Shown: positions 9,823 to 20,800 of the stretch, piece after piece
Position numbering within the stretch: the stretch's first letter is position 1
How the letters are laid out: every line of letters begins with the position of its first letter
Assembly: GCA_902806565.1 (NCBI GenBank)
Contig: CADCXA010000039.1
Coordinates: 1 to 64,000, forward strand
Direction: 5' to 3'
DNA from: Hypoxylon rubiginosum
Lineage: Eukaryota; Ascomycota; Sordariomycetes; Xylariales; Hypoxylaceae
Length of the DNA: 64,000 nt
Made by a program: the position numbers and the translations under genes
The notes under the pieces: generated by a model
Told to the model about the DNA's origin: nothing
The model's input: only the letters and a program-made list of their open reading frames with translations
Databases searched by the model: none

Positions 9823-11580
9823 ATGGCATCACCCCACGCTATCTACGCTATCTCGATTGTCATCTCTACAGTAAGTCAGGTCAATTTGCAGCAAAGGGTC
9901 TTATATTCACTAGAATTCTGCAGCTTTTGTGCTACGCTAGCTATGCTATCCTTTTGCATCCTCTAGTATCCTGGACCTCTCTTTGCAAAGCTCACAGAGC
10001 TATATGCCGGCTCTCATGCTTTCAAGAAGGACCTCCACCTAGAAATCTTACGATGCCACGAGAAATATGGTATTCCCAATGTCGGATCTCATGGAACTAC
10101 TAGGTCTAACTCAGATTACGCAGGACCAATAGTTCGCCTGGCTCCGAATCGCTTGGTTTTCAACTCGGTCACGGCATTGCAAGGTGAGTAGCAGTGGTTG
10201 CATCGCGAGCTTTACATTTCAGCTAAGAATTAAAGACATCTATCAGAGTGACCGCCTGTCTAAGGCTTACACGTATGGGAACTCGGTGCGGAACAATGTC
10301 GATAATGTCTTTACCGCTCGCGACAAAGACGTGCATCGGTCCAGACGGAAAATGATTGCCCCCGCTCTATCGGAACGAGCCATGAAATCATTTGAGCCTA
10401 CTATAGAAGACAATATCACTGTTTACCTAAAGCAAATCCTAAAAGCCTCGCGAACCTCTCAGCCCGTCAACATGTCAGAAAGAGTCAAGTACCTTGCTCT
10501 AGATATTGTCACTAGGCTAAGCTTCGGCTACCCACTCGATACGCAAACCAAGGAAGGAAAATCGATTCGTATCAAAGGCCCTGGCATTCGGACTCTACCG
10601 CGGGAACATCTGGCACCACGTTTATTTCCTATCCAGGCTCTGGGTCTACCGTGTTTTCGACTGGATTTTCTTTGAGAGTCGAGAGAAGTATTCGCGTTTA
10701 TTGGACAAGATGATACGATCCCGTGTCGCAAGAGGCCCGAACGGCAAGCGTGACTTTTACTCTTTCATCTCCGAGCTTGGCACAGACCCCGATAACGTAC
10801 GAAAGGGCGAGCTCTGGTGGGAGGCACATTTCCTCGTCGTCGCAGGTGAGTCTATAAATACGTATATCCTTCTTGACGAGAAGGCTTTAACACGTGCCAC
10901 TAGGATCCGATACCACGGCGACCGCAGTAAGCGCTACATTCTTCTACTTGTCGCGAAATCCCAAATGCTACGAGAAGCTAGCCCGAGAGATTCGGCCTAC
11001 ATTCGAGAGCGCACACGATATCGAGGCAGGGCCTCAACTCGCAAGTTGCCGCTATCTCCGGGCCTGCATTAATGAAGCTCTCCGGATGTCGCCCTCGGTC
11101 CCTGGGGCATTATGGCGATCACAAGACCCCAACGACAACCAACCGCTCATCATCGATGGGCATGTTATCCCTAAGGGCACCCTCGTTGGCGTAAGTGCCT
11201 ATGCAATCCATCACAACAAGGAATATTTCCCAGATCCGTTCAAGTTTAAACCTGAGCGCTGGCTTGAGGGACAGACGCCGGCATCGAAGTTGATGTATGA
11301 TGCATTTGCAGCCTTTTCGGTCGGATCTCGGTCCTGTCCGGGCAAGTCCATGGCGTATCTAGAGAGTTCTCTCGTGCTAGCTAAAACGTTGTGGTACTTC
11401 GAATTTAAAGTAGCATCAGGCAGCCTTGCCGAGGCTGGAGGCGGAAGAGTTGGTGGTCCGCCCGGTAGAACACGGCCCCAAGAATTCCAACTAGAGGATA
11501 TCTTCACCGCAAGACACGATGGCCCTTATCTAGTCTTTCGTTCGCGTGACGAGAGCCGGAGAGATTTGGAACAAGTCTAG
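9823..11580 (+). pseudogene. Cytochrome P450 monooxygenase gene with two frameshifts
   Basis: Most P450 landmarks are visible: an N-terminal hydrophobic anchor (LLCYASYAILLHPL), YPGPLFAKLTELY, the I-helix AGSDTT, the ExxR motif (EALR), PERW, and the haem loop FSVGSRSCPGK with its Cys ligand. Introns with good borders sit at 9871-9923, 10070-10123, 10184-10235 and 10846-10903. Two breaks interrupt the frame. One is near 9965-9970, between HPL and YPGP. The other is near 10576-10580, where one extra G separates SIRIK from ALAFGLYRGN. The region between the second break and 10700 reads well in the new frame (YFLSRLWVYRVFDWIFFESREKY). It resembles fungal microsomal P450s of secondary metabolism or detoxification; the substrate is unknown. 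An alternative first acceptor at 9969 would restore the first junction but delete the anchor. It is flanked by two broken SDR genes. Confidence 0.85.
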
Positions 11581-11851
11581 AACTTATCCCTTATATTTCT
11601 ACGTCACCGCCGCGAACCCTCTCGCTTACTCATACCCTAGACAATCATTACCTCGTAGGCTTTGTTGTGGCTTGGGAGATTTTATGTATATTTTTTGATA
11701 GCCGATTTGCTGTGGTTGAGTTTTGTTACATGTCATATTGCCATAGATACCTGGGTACCTAACTTTCCTATAATAAAACAATATATTAGCTTGACCCCAG
11801 TCTTGTTGGTGCGGTTGAGGCCGGGAAGATATGTATGTCTTATCTACCTCA

Positions 11852-12628
11852 TCGGCTTGTGTATCTTCACCTGGACGCAACAGCATCAGCGCCACGATGG
11901 CGTTCGAGCTGGCCCGGCACGGCCACCACGTCTTCGCGACAGCCGCAATCTCACCAAGATCTCCGAGGCCCTCAGCAGTCTCGGCAACGTCACGGTCCTG
12001 CCTCTTGACGTCGCGGACACGGCTTCGGTCGCGGCGGCCGCCCAGACCGTAGCGGAGGCTGGGCGCGGGCTAGACGTGCTTGTCAACAACGCCGGCATCG
12101 AGTGCGTGCAGCCCGTGCTCGACGTCAACATCACCACGGCGCAGAGGATTTTCGATATCAACCTATGGGGGCCATTGCGGACGATCTGGGCCTTCGCAGA
12201 TCTTCTGATTGCCAGCCGCGGCTGCATCGTCAACGTGAGCTCGTCTGCTTCCGTCACCAATTCCCCCTGGGTTTGTAAGTTGATAGTTTTGCTGCCCATC
12301 TACATACGTAACTGTACTTTAGTCCCTAAATCCTTAGTCCTGCACCAACTAGACCCTGCTCACATTGTTCTCTTCCTTTCTCATCTCCGTGTGCCAACTA
12401 GGCAATTGCATAGCTGCCTGTCTGACACTCAGGGGTGGGCAAAGCGACGTACACCGCTTCCAAGGCTGGGTTGAACATTGTTTCCGAGACACTACGCCTG
12501 GAGCTTGCGCCGTTCGGCTTGGGCGTCATTGCCATCCTACCTGGATCGCGGTAAGCATTTCACTACTGCGGCTATGCATCTCTAACATGTTTTATAGGAT
12601 ATGTCCTAAGTCAAAACTAGGGTCTTAA
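11852..12628 (+). pseudogene. Second broken short-chain dehydrogenase/reductase
   Basis: The reading is MAFELARHGHHVFATA in one frame, then RNLTKISEALSSLGNVTVLP in the next, implying loss of one base near 11940-11947. It continues with LDVLVNNAGIECVQPV, INLWGPLRT and IVNVSSSAS. After an intron (about 12273-12435) it reads GKATYTASKAGLNIVSETLR, so the catalytic Tyr and Lys (YTASK) remain. The Gly-rich cofactor loop upstream of MAFELA is eroded (SPGRNSISAT). The C-terminus stops early after LPGSR and a short intron. The frameshift, poor cofactor site and truncation together indicate a pseudogene. It resembles fungal SDRs of the NADPH-dependent 1-acyldihydroxyacetone phosphate reductase type. 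Confidence 0.75.
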
Positions 12629-13175
12629 AAAGCTATCGCAGAAACTCGCCAAGGGCGAAGTTAGCTAAGTACCTAATCAAGGATGACTGCGCATTCGTGA
12701 TGAATCGAATATGACCAGGAGAACGACCAAAAATGAAACTATTTCAAAAGCCAAATACAAAGTCCCTCCTAAAAGTATTTTTACGCCCTCCTGGTGGGGG
12801 CATTGTTAATTTGCTGATTAGCTACATATGTCTGTCACACGGCCAATCCCAGCTTTCTTTCTAAAATCAATTAAAATCGAGCCACTGTTGCTTAAAAGAC
12901 TTGATAGTTAGTATCAATTAATAGATCTTGTTTTACACTATCATTTTATTTCATTTGCACATTTCTAGAACTTTGCCAACTTCCTGGAAACCTCATTAGC
13001 CAACGAATTTGCAATGTCAGATTGACGTTCATCTAAGCTTAGATTAAGTACCCCCACGTACTCCACATACCCCACGTACCCGACCTTAATCTGGCCCCAC
13101 TGAACATTTTCCGTCAAATTTCATTTCCTCTACCACTTTTTCGCAGCAATTGTCAAGATAAGATAACCATTCACG
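12629..13175. other. Intergenic upstream of the coiled-coil gene
   Basis: No gene was seen. A CCCCACGTACTCCACATACC tract near 13051-13070, repeated in part at 13071-13081, precedes the coiled-coil gene and may be part of its promoter. Confidence 0.35.
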
Positions 13176-14615
13176 ATGTCTGACTTGTTGAAAGAGTTCG
13201 AAGATAAACTGCGCCGAGTCATTGACTCCGTGGATGTCATTCGATTCGATCTTGAACAGCCTGGCGATGGACATGACTTTCTTTTGCAGGAGTTTCAAGG
13301 GAGTGTCGATATGCTCAAGGCCGTAGCCAAGGACGCGAACGACGCACACCAAAGCATTCGTAGCGCATTGGAAAGATCTCTCGAGCTTGAAAACTCGCTG
13401 AGCCGAGACCGCAAGGCTCATTCTGCCATGGTGAGGGATTGGCAGGAGGAGGCCGAGCAGAAAGAGGCCAGGCTAGGAGAACGAGAGAAAGCTCTCCAAG
13501 ATAGGCAGGACGAACTCGTTCGCCAGAATGACCAACTTGCGCGAGATAGAGCTACGGCCAACGCGGAACAGCTGTCGGCCGTTACCAACGCCATTCGTGG
13601 TCAGGTAGTCCACGAGCTTCGTAGTGAGCTAGACATAGTAATGGCATCTATCGATGAACGTGCAAAGCTCGCTGATGCGCTTCGTGAATCGGAAGAGCAA
13701 GTGAAACAATGCTCGGATCAAGAACTTAACTTACATCGAGAACTTCAAGATTTACAACAACAACACAATGAACTTCGTCGAGATTATGAAGCATTGCTTC
13801 AAAAACAGACCGAGTTAGACGCAAAGCTTAGTACCGCTAATGAACAGCTTGGCCTTGCCGATACGCAGCGTATCCAAGCGGTCGACGACGCGCGTTTGGA
13901 GGTCGCCACAGAAGACTCTCGCGAGATAGGTACGCTTATCGGGAAGTTAGATGCTCAGGGCGCCGAGTTGTGCCGCGAACAGGTTGCCCGACGCGATGCC
14001 GACACCACGAACCTACAGCTCTCTTCTGACTTAGGACGATTGACACAGGAAGCCCGACAGCTTCGCATCGCTTATAGCGACGAACGCTCCAAGTGCCGGG
14101 AACATGAACGCGAAATCGAAAGGCTGACGAGCAGGTTTCAAGACCTAGAGACCCCGCTGTCCCAGTTTGCTGTCTCTCGACACACCAGCGAGGACGGCGT
14201 GTGGCAGAACATCGTCAGCGACATTGACATATTTCTCTTTGACTTTCGACCCAATGTCGAATTTGGAAGCTCCTTGTCCCTCGCTGATGTCGTCCTGCTA
14301 ATTCTTCCTTTTTGCTGGTCCGCCAAAAGTAAGACAAACCTATCCGAATTTCTCGAGGAGGCTGATCCCGCCGAGTGGTATTGCTTCCAACAGGTTATAG
14401 AGATAAGCCTGAGGGACGGACATGACGGATCGCTAGTACCCGAAGGGGCGTACTGCCCAGTTCACGGAAGCGACCAATGTATACAGGTTAGACTGGGCAG
14501 GACACGTAGCAGCCACCCATCTATCATCTTTCGGTCGGTCGTAGACGGCATCGAGACCACGTTGACGCCGGCGCAGTTGGATCGGCAGGAAGAGAGTGAG
14601 GTGGAGGAGCTATAA
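13176..14615 (+). CDS. Coiled-coil protein of unknown function (479 aa)
   Basis: A single-exon frame from ATG 13176 to TAA 14613-14615. Residues about 75-330 are highly charged with Glu, Gln, Arg and Leu heptad character (KEARLGEREKALQDRQDELV), predicting a long coiled coil. The last 150 residues are different: a hydrophobic globular segment (IDIFLFDFRPNVEFGSSLSL) with Trp and Cys, then a polar acidic end (RQEESEVEEL). I do not recognise the family; similar architectures are common in Pezizomycotina as uncharacterised proteins. No signal peptide or membrane span was seen. It is intact, unlike its neighbours on both sides. Confidence 0.75.
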   Translation: MSDLLKEFEDKLRRVIDSVDVIRFDLEQPGDGHDFLLQEFQGSVDMLKAVAKDANDAHQSIRSALERSLELENSLSRDRKAHSAMVRDWQEEAEQKEARLGEREKALQDRQDELVRQNDQLARDRATANAEQLSAVTNAIRGQVVHELRSELDIVMASIDERAKLADALRESEEQVKQCSDQELNLHRELQDLQQQHNELRRDYEALLQKQTELDAKLSTANEQLGLADTQRIQAVDDARLEVATEDSREIGTLIGKLDAQGAELCREQVARRDADTTNLQLSSDLGRLTQEARQLRIAYSDERSKCREHEREIERLTSRFQDLETPLSQFAVSRHTSEDGVWQNIVSDIDIFLFDFRPNVEFGSSLSLADVVLLILPFCWSAKSKTNLSEFLEEADPAEWYCFQQVIEISLRDGHDGSLVPEGAYCPVHGSDQCIQVRLGRTRSSHPSIIFRSVVDGIETTLTPAQLDRQEESEVEEL

Positions 14616-15236
14616 GAGCTTGTGTCTTGTAGATACCTAGATATCTACCCAGATGGATGGTTTCAAGTTGAATTCTAACGCCTCGCGTCTCGAGTCTCAA
14701 TACTATTCTCTCCAACATGCAGCTCGTAGAATAGGTATTGCTTACCCTAGTATAAGTCCTCTAGCTTTAGCTTCGATCGAGCAACCAATTTCGAACACAA
14801 GCGCCCTTTGTATATATATTTCACTAAGAGGTAGAGCTACCTGCTAGTTCTGAGGCTGCAGCTTGATCAGAGAGGAAAAGGGGAAAGTAAGTGATCCAAG
14901 AAAAACCATAGAGAGCGTGACAGCCACTACGGAATGCGACAGGTCGTAGGATAAGGGGCCTCGATGCCGATGTATACGCGTCTCTCCCATCGGGTTACTA
15001 GCTCTCCTTAGTAGCTCCTCGCGCAGCATGGCTGCCATGCCCTTTAATTTGAGTCGTAACACGGTTGAGTAATGATGGTTACCTTGGTAAATAGGTACCC
15101 AAGTATTCTTGTAGAGGGTAGGCACCTGCTGTCTCGTACCTCTGTCCGCCTTTGGAATGCGATTGAATCTACATTATGCCCGAAATTTCGTCTTTTCCTT
15201 TTTACGGCAACTCTTCAGCATGCCCTTCATGTCGAT
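14616..15236. other. Intergenic, nothing recognised
   Basis: The open frames here (for example 14653-14847 and 14844-15125) show no motif. The stretch separates the intact coiled-coil gene from a heavily mutated relic. Confidence 0.35.
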
Positions 15237-16650
15237 ATGTCTACCAGCAACGACATGAAAATGGCGTGGAATGCGACTGACGAGTTATCGCCTGTGGACT
15301 TGGAACGAGACGATATCCTGTACCATATAGTATTAGAGGATCGTCGCACCATAACCCGCTAGTTATTCGACCAAGAGCTCGCATCCGCTGAGAAATTCTG
15401 CATCCGCTAGATGTGCGATATGCAGAAACAGCCACCCTGCGTGTCCCGCGAGTACCTCCATTGAGTAGCGGGCCTGAATTGGTTCCGCAGACGCCTTGAG
15501 GGAACCGACCACAAGTGGCCCTTCTCAGAGGAGCAGCCCAAAACGCACGCCGAACCATACAGCTTGGCTTATATCGAGTATTGGTACGACAAGACTGCTG
15601 CTAAGCTTGTCGAGTCTGCCGAGTCTACCTAGTCTACCAAAAAAGATGGAGATGATGCCAATAGCGACAACCCGCGCCTTGCTTCTCTGGGAGTCGAGTT
15701 GACCAGCCCTGAGCTTCTGATGCCGATCTGGAACAAGCTTATGAAAGGACAAGAGGTAGAGTAGGGTCGTCGACCTTTCGAGTTTACCATCCCGTTCTCT
15801 CACAATCTCGGAAAGGCCATCACCGAGCCGGGAGAAGAACCCTTACTCGCGGAGGTGTCCTCCCTACTCGGGCCGAGGTCGCCGTATTCTGTCAGTTGGG
15901 TGGCCTGCTCCATCCGACGACAGTTTTCTTAGGTTTCACAGTTTTCTTAGGTTTCCACCTTAGCGTCGATACCTCCAATCTCGGTACCTGGTGCTGGATC
16001 GGTTGTGCTTGGAGCATTTTCCTCGCCTTCGGCACACGCGTCAGCAAAGAGGGTGTTAACATCTTAAGCACCGTGCAAGATGTCATAGAGAAGGATCTGC
16101 AACTTGGCCTCAACTTCAAAGTCTATTACGCCTCATTTCAGAAGGCAAGCCAATATCCAAACCCTAGACGGAGAGAGGCGCCAGAAGATCATCGAAGCCT
16201 TCCAGAGGTCCAAGAAGATGGCCCGTATTTATGATGCCCAGCACCGCTTGATAGACCACCTTGCAGAAGAGGTTTCGTCCAAGCCTTTGAGCGCTGACAG
16301 GGCATTTTCCTGAACGGCCCAGAAGCTGAAGGACTTTATCGGGTTTGGAGACCCGAAATCCCACTCTCCAAGCCCGCAGCCCGCTCCCGCGTAGCCGAGA
16401 GACGAGCTACCACACTTGCCGTTGAACTCGTCAAGCAGATTATCCAGGGCAATAGCTATGTGAAGTAACCTGAACTGTTTGAAGTCTTCATCTTGGACGT
16501 TAACGACCGCCTTCCAACCTTAGATGATCCCATGGTTCGTCTAAGTGTAGTTGAGGAAGTGTGGCCTCCTCTGGCTTAGGAGAAGAGCAAGTCGGCCCTC
16601 AAGCGCTGCAAGACTGTCTTGAAGCACGCTGGAGAGGAGATTGAGAGGCC
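15237..16650 (+). pseudogene. Multi-stop relic of an unidentified protein gene
   Basis: Reading from ATG 15237 in one frame gives protein-like sequence for over a kilobase, broken by at least ten stops, mostly TAG (for example 15360-15362). Readable blocks include DILYHIVLEDRRTITR, NWFRRRLEGTDHKWPFSEEQ, SPELLMPIWNKLMKGQE and KMARIYDAQHRLIDHLAEEV. Near 16385 the frame shifts and continues as TTLAVELVKQIIQGNSYVK, then LFEVFILDVNDRLPTLDDP, to about 16650. The stops sit where Gln, Arg or Trp codons are plausible, so C-to-T type decay fits. A short duplicated block (TTTTCTTAGGTTTC) lies at 15924-15956. The family is not recognised. It is certainly not translated as one product. Confidence 0.6.
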
Positions 16651-17822
16651 TCACGTTGAGGAAAGAGGACGTCGATGATGACTATGGCCTCGCGAGGGTC
16701 ATGGAGCTCACAAAATCCCTGCCGACTCCAACGACTATGAACCCGACCATGAGGGGCAGTATACGGAGGCTGATATATGGCGCGTCATAAGTGAACTCGA
16801 TGCTCTTCGAATAGACTCTCTACAGTGAGTTGGCGCTCGTTGGGGTCAAATCCATTACGATTAACCAGCTATCTGGTTCCTTTATCCATAGACTCCTGCA
16901 ACCTTTACGCGGTAGAGTTTGGGGATTCTTGGTGCAGACATTTTGGTCTTTCTAGACATTGAGCAGCTTTATAGATGCTCTGCCTCGGTCAGATTCGGCA
17001 TCCCTGAGGTAGTTAGATACACAAGTAGGTCGATACCGTATTCAGGGAGTTAATATGGTCCTACGCGGCTGCGCGGTTAGTAACTCGCGTGTTACACAAC
17101 ATATAAAAATTACCGTAGAGAAAATTCAAACCTCAAAGTACCTACCAGTACCTTATATTGCTCATATACCCGTCGTGTATTTCGGCAAAGGGCATGGTGA
17201 AGGCCACGTGCTATTGGTGTAGCTTAATATGCTGCAGAACAAATTAAAGTCCTGAATCCTTCTATCAGAGTGTATGTGCCAACCCGCTGTCCTCGATGTC
17301 AACGACCTGCGAGCCTAGCTGCATGATGTTTGAGTACCTACCAACTCTCTATACCTACACCTGGATTAAATATTGTTGGACATTCGCCAATCAATTATTT
17401 TCAACATTTTGCTCCGCCAAACTAGGTAGCCCGAGAGATTTAGGAAGCTTCGCGTCGAATAACTCTCTTTCACGGCAGATTTAAGGGCAGACAATAATGA
17501 TGGAGCCCTTACTTCTGATTATCTCATCGTTCTACGCAAGCCGCTTTGTGCGAACGCACGGGCCACATATTATGTAAGAGTCCTGTAGGATTTATTAACT
17601 CCGATTCCGATTACCGCGATCCGAGCAATCTTTTGGATTCTAGGGACTACCTGGGCAAGTGCACAATAAATTTCGCAATTTTCCATCTGTTCTTTAACGA
17701 AAAGTATCAACTCGACTGATCAATTCATCAAATGCTTTAAAATGCTACAAAACCGAACTGCTGGTTAGATATGATTCTTTCACACCATCGCTTTACTTGC
17801 GCGGCCCCCGAAGTACCCCGCG
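16651..17822. other. Intergenic, gene-poor
   Basis: The start may hold the tail of the preceding relic (a frame with KEDVDDDYGLARVMELTK near 16665-16725). The rest is AT-rich without recognisable genes. It forms the 3' flank of the GH55 gene on the opposite strand. Confidence 0.35.
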
Positions 17823-20800
17823 TTAGCCCTGGCAATAACTCTGGCAACATGGATCATCAAAAGGTGACCCGCATGCCCGACAATCGAAGCCGACGCACGG
17901 ATCAGGAGGAGAAGTAGGAGGACTCGTGGTCGTAGTCGATGAAGTGGTGGACCCGCACGAGCCGTTGAGGCAGCAGGGCGGCGAGCACTCGTCGCATGAG
18001 CTCTCGTTGCAGTTGCACACGTCGGTGACGGTACACACACGCGTCGTGCTGCTGCTGGTCGGGACGCTAGTCGAGCCGCCTATGCTCGTCGTGGGCGCCG
18101 AGTAGCCGCCCGAGTTGGGATCCTTGGGGTCTGGGTAGTCGGGCGGGTAGCCCGTCGGGGTGGGCGTGCACCAGTAGCCCACGCACAACGTCCCGCCGCA
18201 TGCCGTGCTGGCACCCGCGCACAGAGGTCCGGCAGTCGGCCCCCCCGTGAAGCTGATGGTTGTTCCGTCGGCGCTGGCGTCGTCCGCGGCCAGCCTAGAG
18301 CTCAGATCATCCAGCACCGAGTTGGTGTAGGCGTCGCCCAGGGTCATGGTCGCCCAGGCTTCGGCATACCAGGTGCCGATGGGCGCCGGCGTCTGTGTGC
18401 CGATCACCTCGGTGGACGAGTCCGAGACGCTGATGGAGCAGCCCGAGATGGTCTCGCACATGGAGGCCGACGAGAGCGTCGAGCCGGCCGACACGTAGGT
18501 CGTGGTGGTGCACGCCTCGGCAGTCTGCGTTTCGCACTCGCTCTTCTCCTCGGACGTAATCTGGTTGTCTCTCCCGATGGTGATCTTGGGCCAGTTCGGC
18601 AGGTTTCCTTGGATGACAACGCCGGATGGCCACCGGATCAGGCTGATAGGCGGGGGCCCGGGCCCGTAGATACCCGGCGGCAGGATCCAGTGCCAGCCGC
18701 CGACGTGGAGGGTGCCCCACGAGATGCAGATGAAGAAGAACCAGGCCCTGCAGGGTACGATCACGCCGTCGTCAGTCGGCTGAGGATTATCGATGGTCGT
18801 CGCGACAGGGATAATCTGGCCGTAAGGGGGCCAGGAGGTGCCCCAGATGGGTAGCGGCGTCGTGGTAGAGGAATCGTCTTTGCCGGTACTCCAGGACGTG
18901 ACCAGGGAGCAGTCGACGGAAACCACGGCTGTGGTGGACGCGAGGAAGGTGACCACCTTGGTAGTCGGGCAGACAAAGTTGAAGGTTAACGAGGCCGAGT
19001 TGGTGCATGTCGTGCTGACGGCGATAGGCGGCGTGCCGAAGACGATGGACGTCCTGGCCGGACAGGAGATGGTGATGGCTCCGGTCGTGGCTGGGAACGT
19101 CACCGTCGTCACCGTCGCGCCGGGCACCGTGACGGGGACGCCTATGGGGGTGTAGTAGGTGGTGCTGCTGCCTGGGCTTCCGCTGTCGGTGTTGTCGGGC
19201 TCGCTTCCCGGGTCCGTGAACCCCACGGTAGGCCCGACGTTCACCTGGGGCCACGGCGGGAGTGTGACGGTGCGCGTGGTCGTGCCGCCGCTGCCGTCGG
19301 GTAACGGGATGCCGATGGGCGGGATGTTGACGCTGGGATAGATGGTGATGGGCGTCGCCCCCGTGGATGACACGTTGACGTTAGAATACCCGATGCCGTC
19401 CGTGACGATGGTGGGGATCGAGATGGTCACGGTGGTGGTGGACGTGACAAATACGGTGGTCCCGCCGACCGCGGTGGTTCCGAATCCGCCGTACTCGAAC
19501 GATGTTGTGTATTCGCTAGGCGAGATGGTCGTGTCCGAAGACAGCGAGCTCGTCGGCAGGATCAGCAAGCAGGGCGCCGACGAGCAGGTCACCGTCGGCG
19601 CTGTCCATATGTCGGTGCCCACCCACACGATGTTGACGTTGTCTTGTCCGGGCAGCGGCAACCACACGCTAACCTCGGTTGTGAAGCCGCGCTGGTTGCC
19701 GTCTTTCTGCAGGACCTTGGAGCCGTCGATGCCGCTGGCCACCTCGACGGTGGCGACGGTGAAAAGGTTATATATGACAACGCCGGTCGAGCCCTTGACC
19801 TCGAGGATGCGCTGCTGGCAGTTGTTGGTATCCTCGCAGTCCTTATAAAAGGCGTTGAAGAAGCTATACAGCCCGGCACCGTGAATGATGACGTCGGTCG
19901 AGTCGATAATCTGTAACCCCCAGGAATAGCGACATTGCTCGTTGTCCGTGTTGGTTGTGAAATTGCACTGGCCAAAGTCGGGGTCGTTAGGAAAGCCGGC
20001 GGCCGCGCCAAAGGGGGCCGGGGCGCCCGGGACGGGCTGGAAATAGGGCGACTCGGTCTGGATGTGACTCATATAGACGCTCTTGGCCCCGCTGAGCAGG
20101 TAGTTGTACAGCACCGAGTGCTCCGAAGCGCTGGCGTAAAACCACGACGGGCCCTGGGACTCGATCAGCATGCCGCGGGCGCCGAAGAGGGCAATCTGCG
20201 TGATGGAGGAGTCGGGCTGGTTATAGATGGACTGGTCGTTGTCGTGGTCGGCCACCCACGCCCACACGTTTTCAAAGTAGCCATTCGCTTGGGATGTCAC
20301 GTGGAACATGAGCGAGGCGGCGATACACTCGTCGTTACTACTAAACTTGGGGCATGTGGCGAGATCGAGATCAGAGCCCAGGGCGCCGCCAACGCGGAAA
20401 TGCGAGTCCCACATGGCTGCCGCGCCCTGTTCGGACGCTGCCGTGTTCCACTCCATAAGGACAGCGCCGGCTGTGCTACCGCGCACCGAGAACAGCATCT
20501 CGACGATTTCCATCGTACCGATATCGCCCTTGTTACCGACCCGTACCATAACCTGAGGGTCGTGCATGTCGCTGAAATAGAAGCCCGACCCTTGGATCTG
20601 CGACCACGAAGAGCCTTGCACGCGCGAGCCCGTCGGAATAAATACGGTGCTGCCAACCGTATAGATTCCGGCCGGGAAGTAGGCGATTTGGCCCCCGCCC
20701 GCGGCCGCTTGCAAGAACGAATTGATGCAAGACGCCTGATCGCCTGTGCCATCGTTCTTGCACCCGCCGTCCTGGGTCGCTACCAGGAAGGAGCCGGCAC

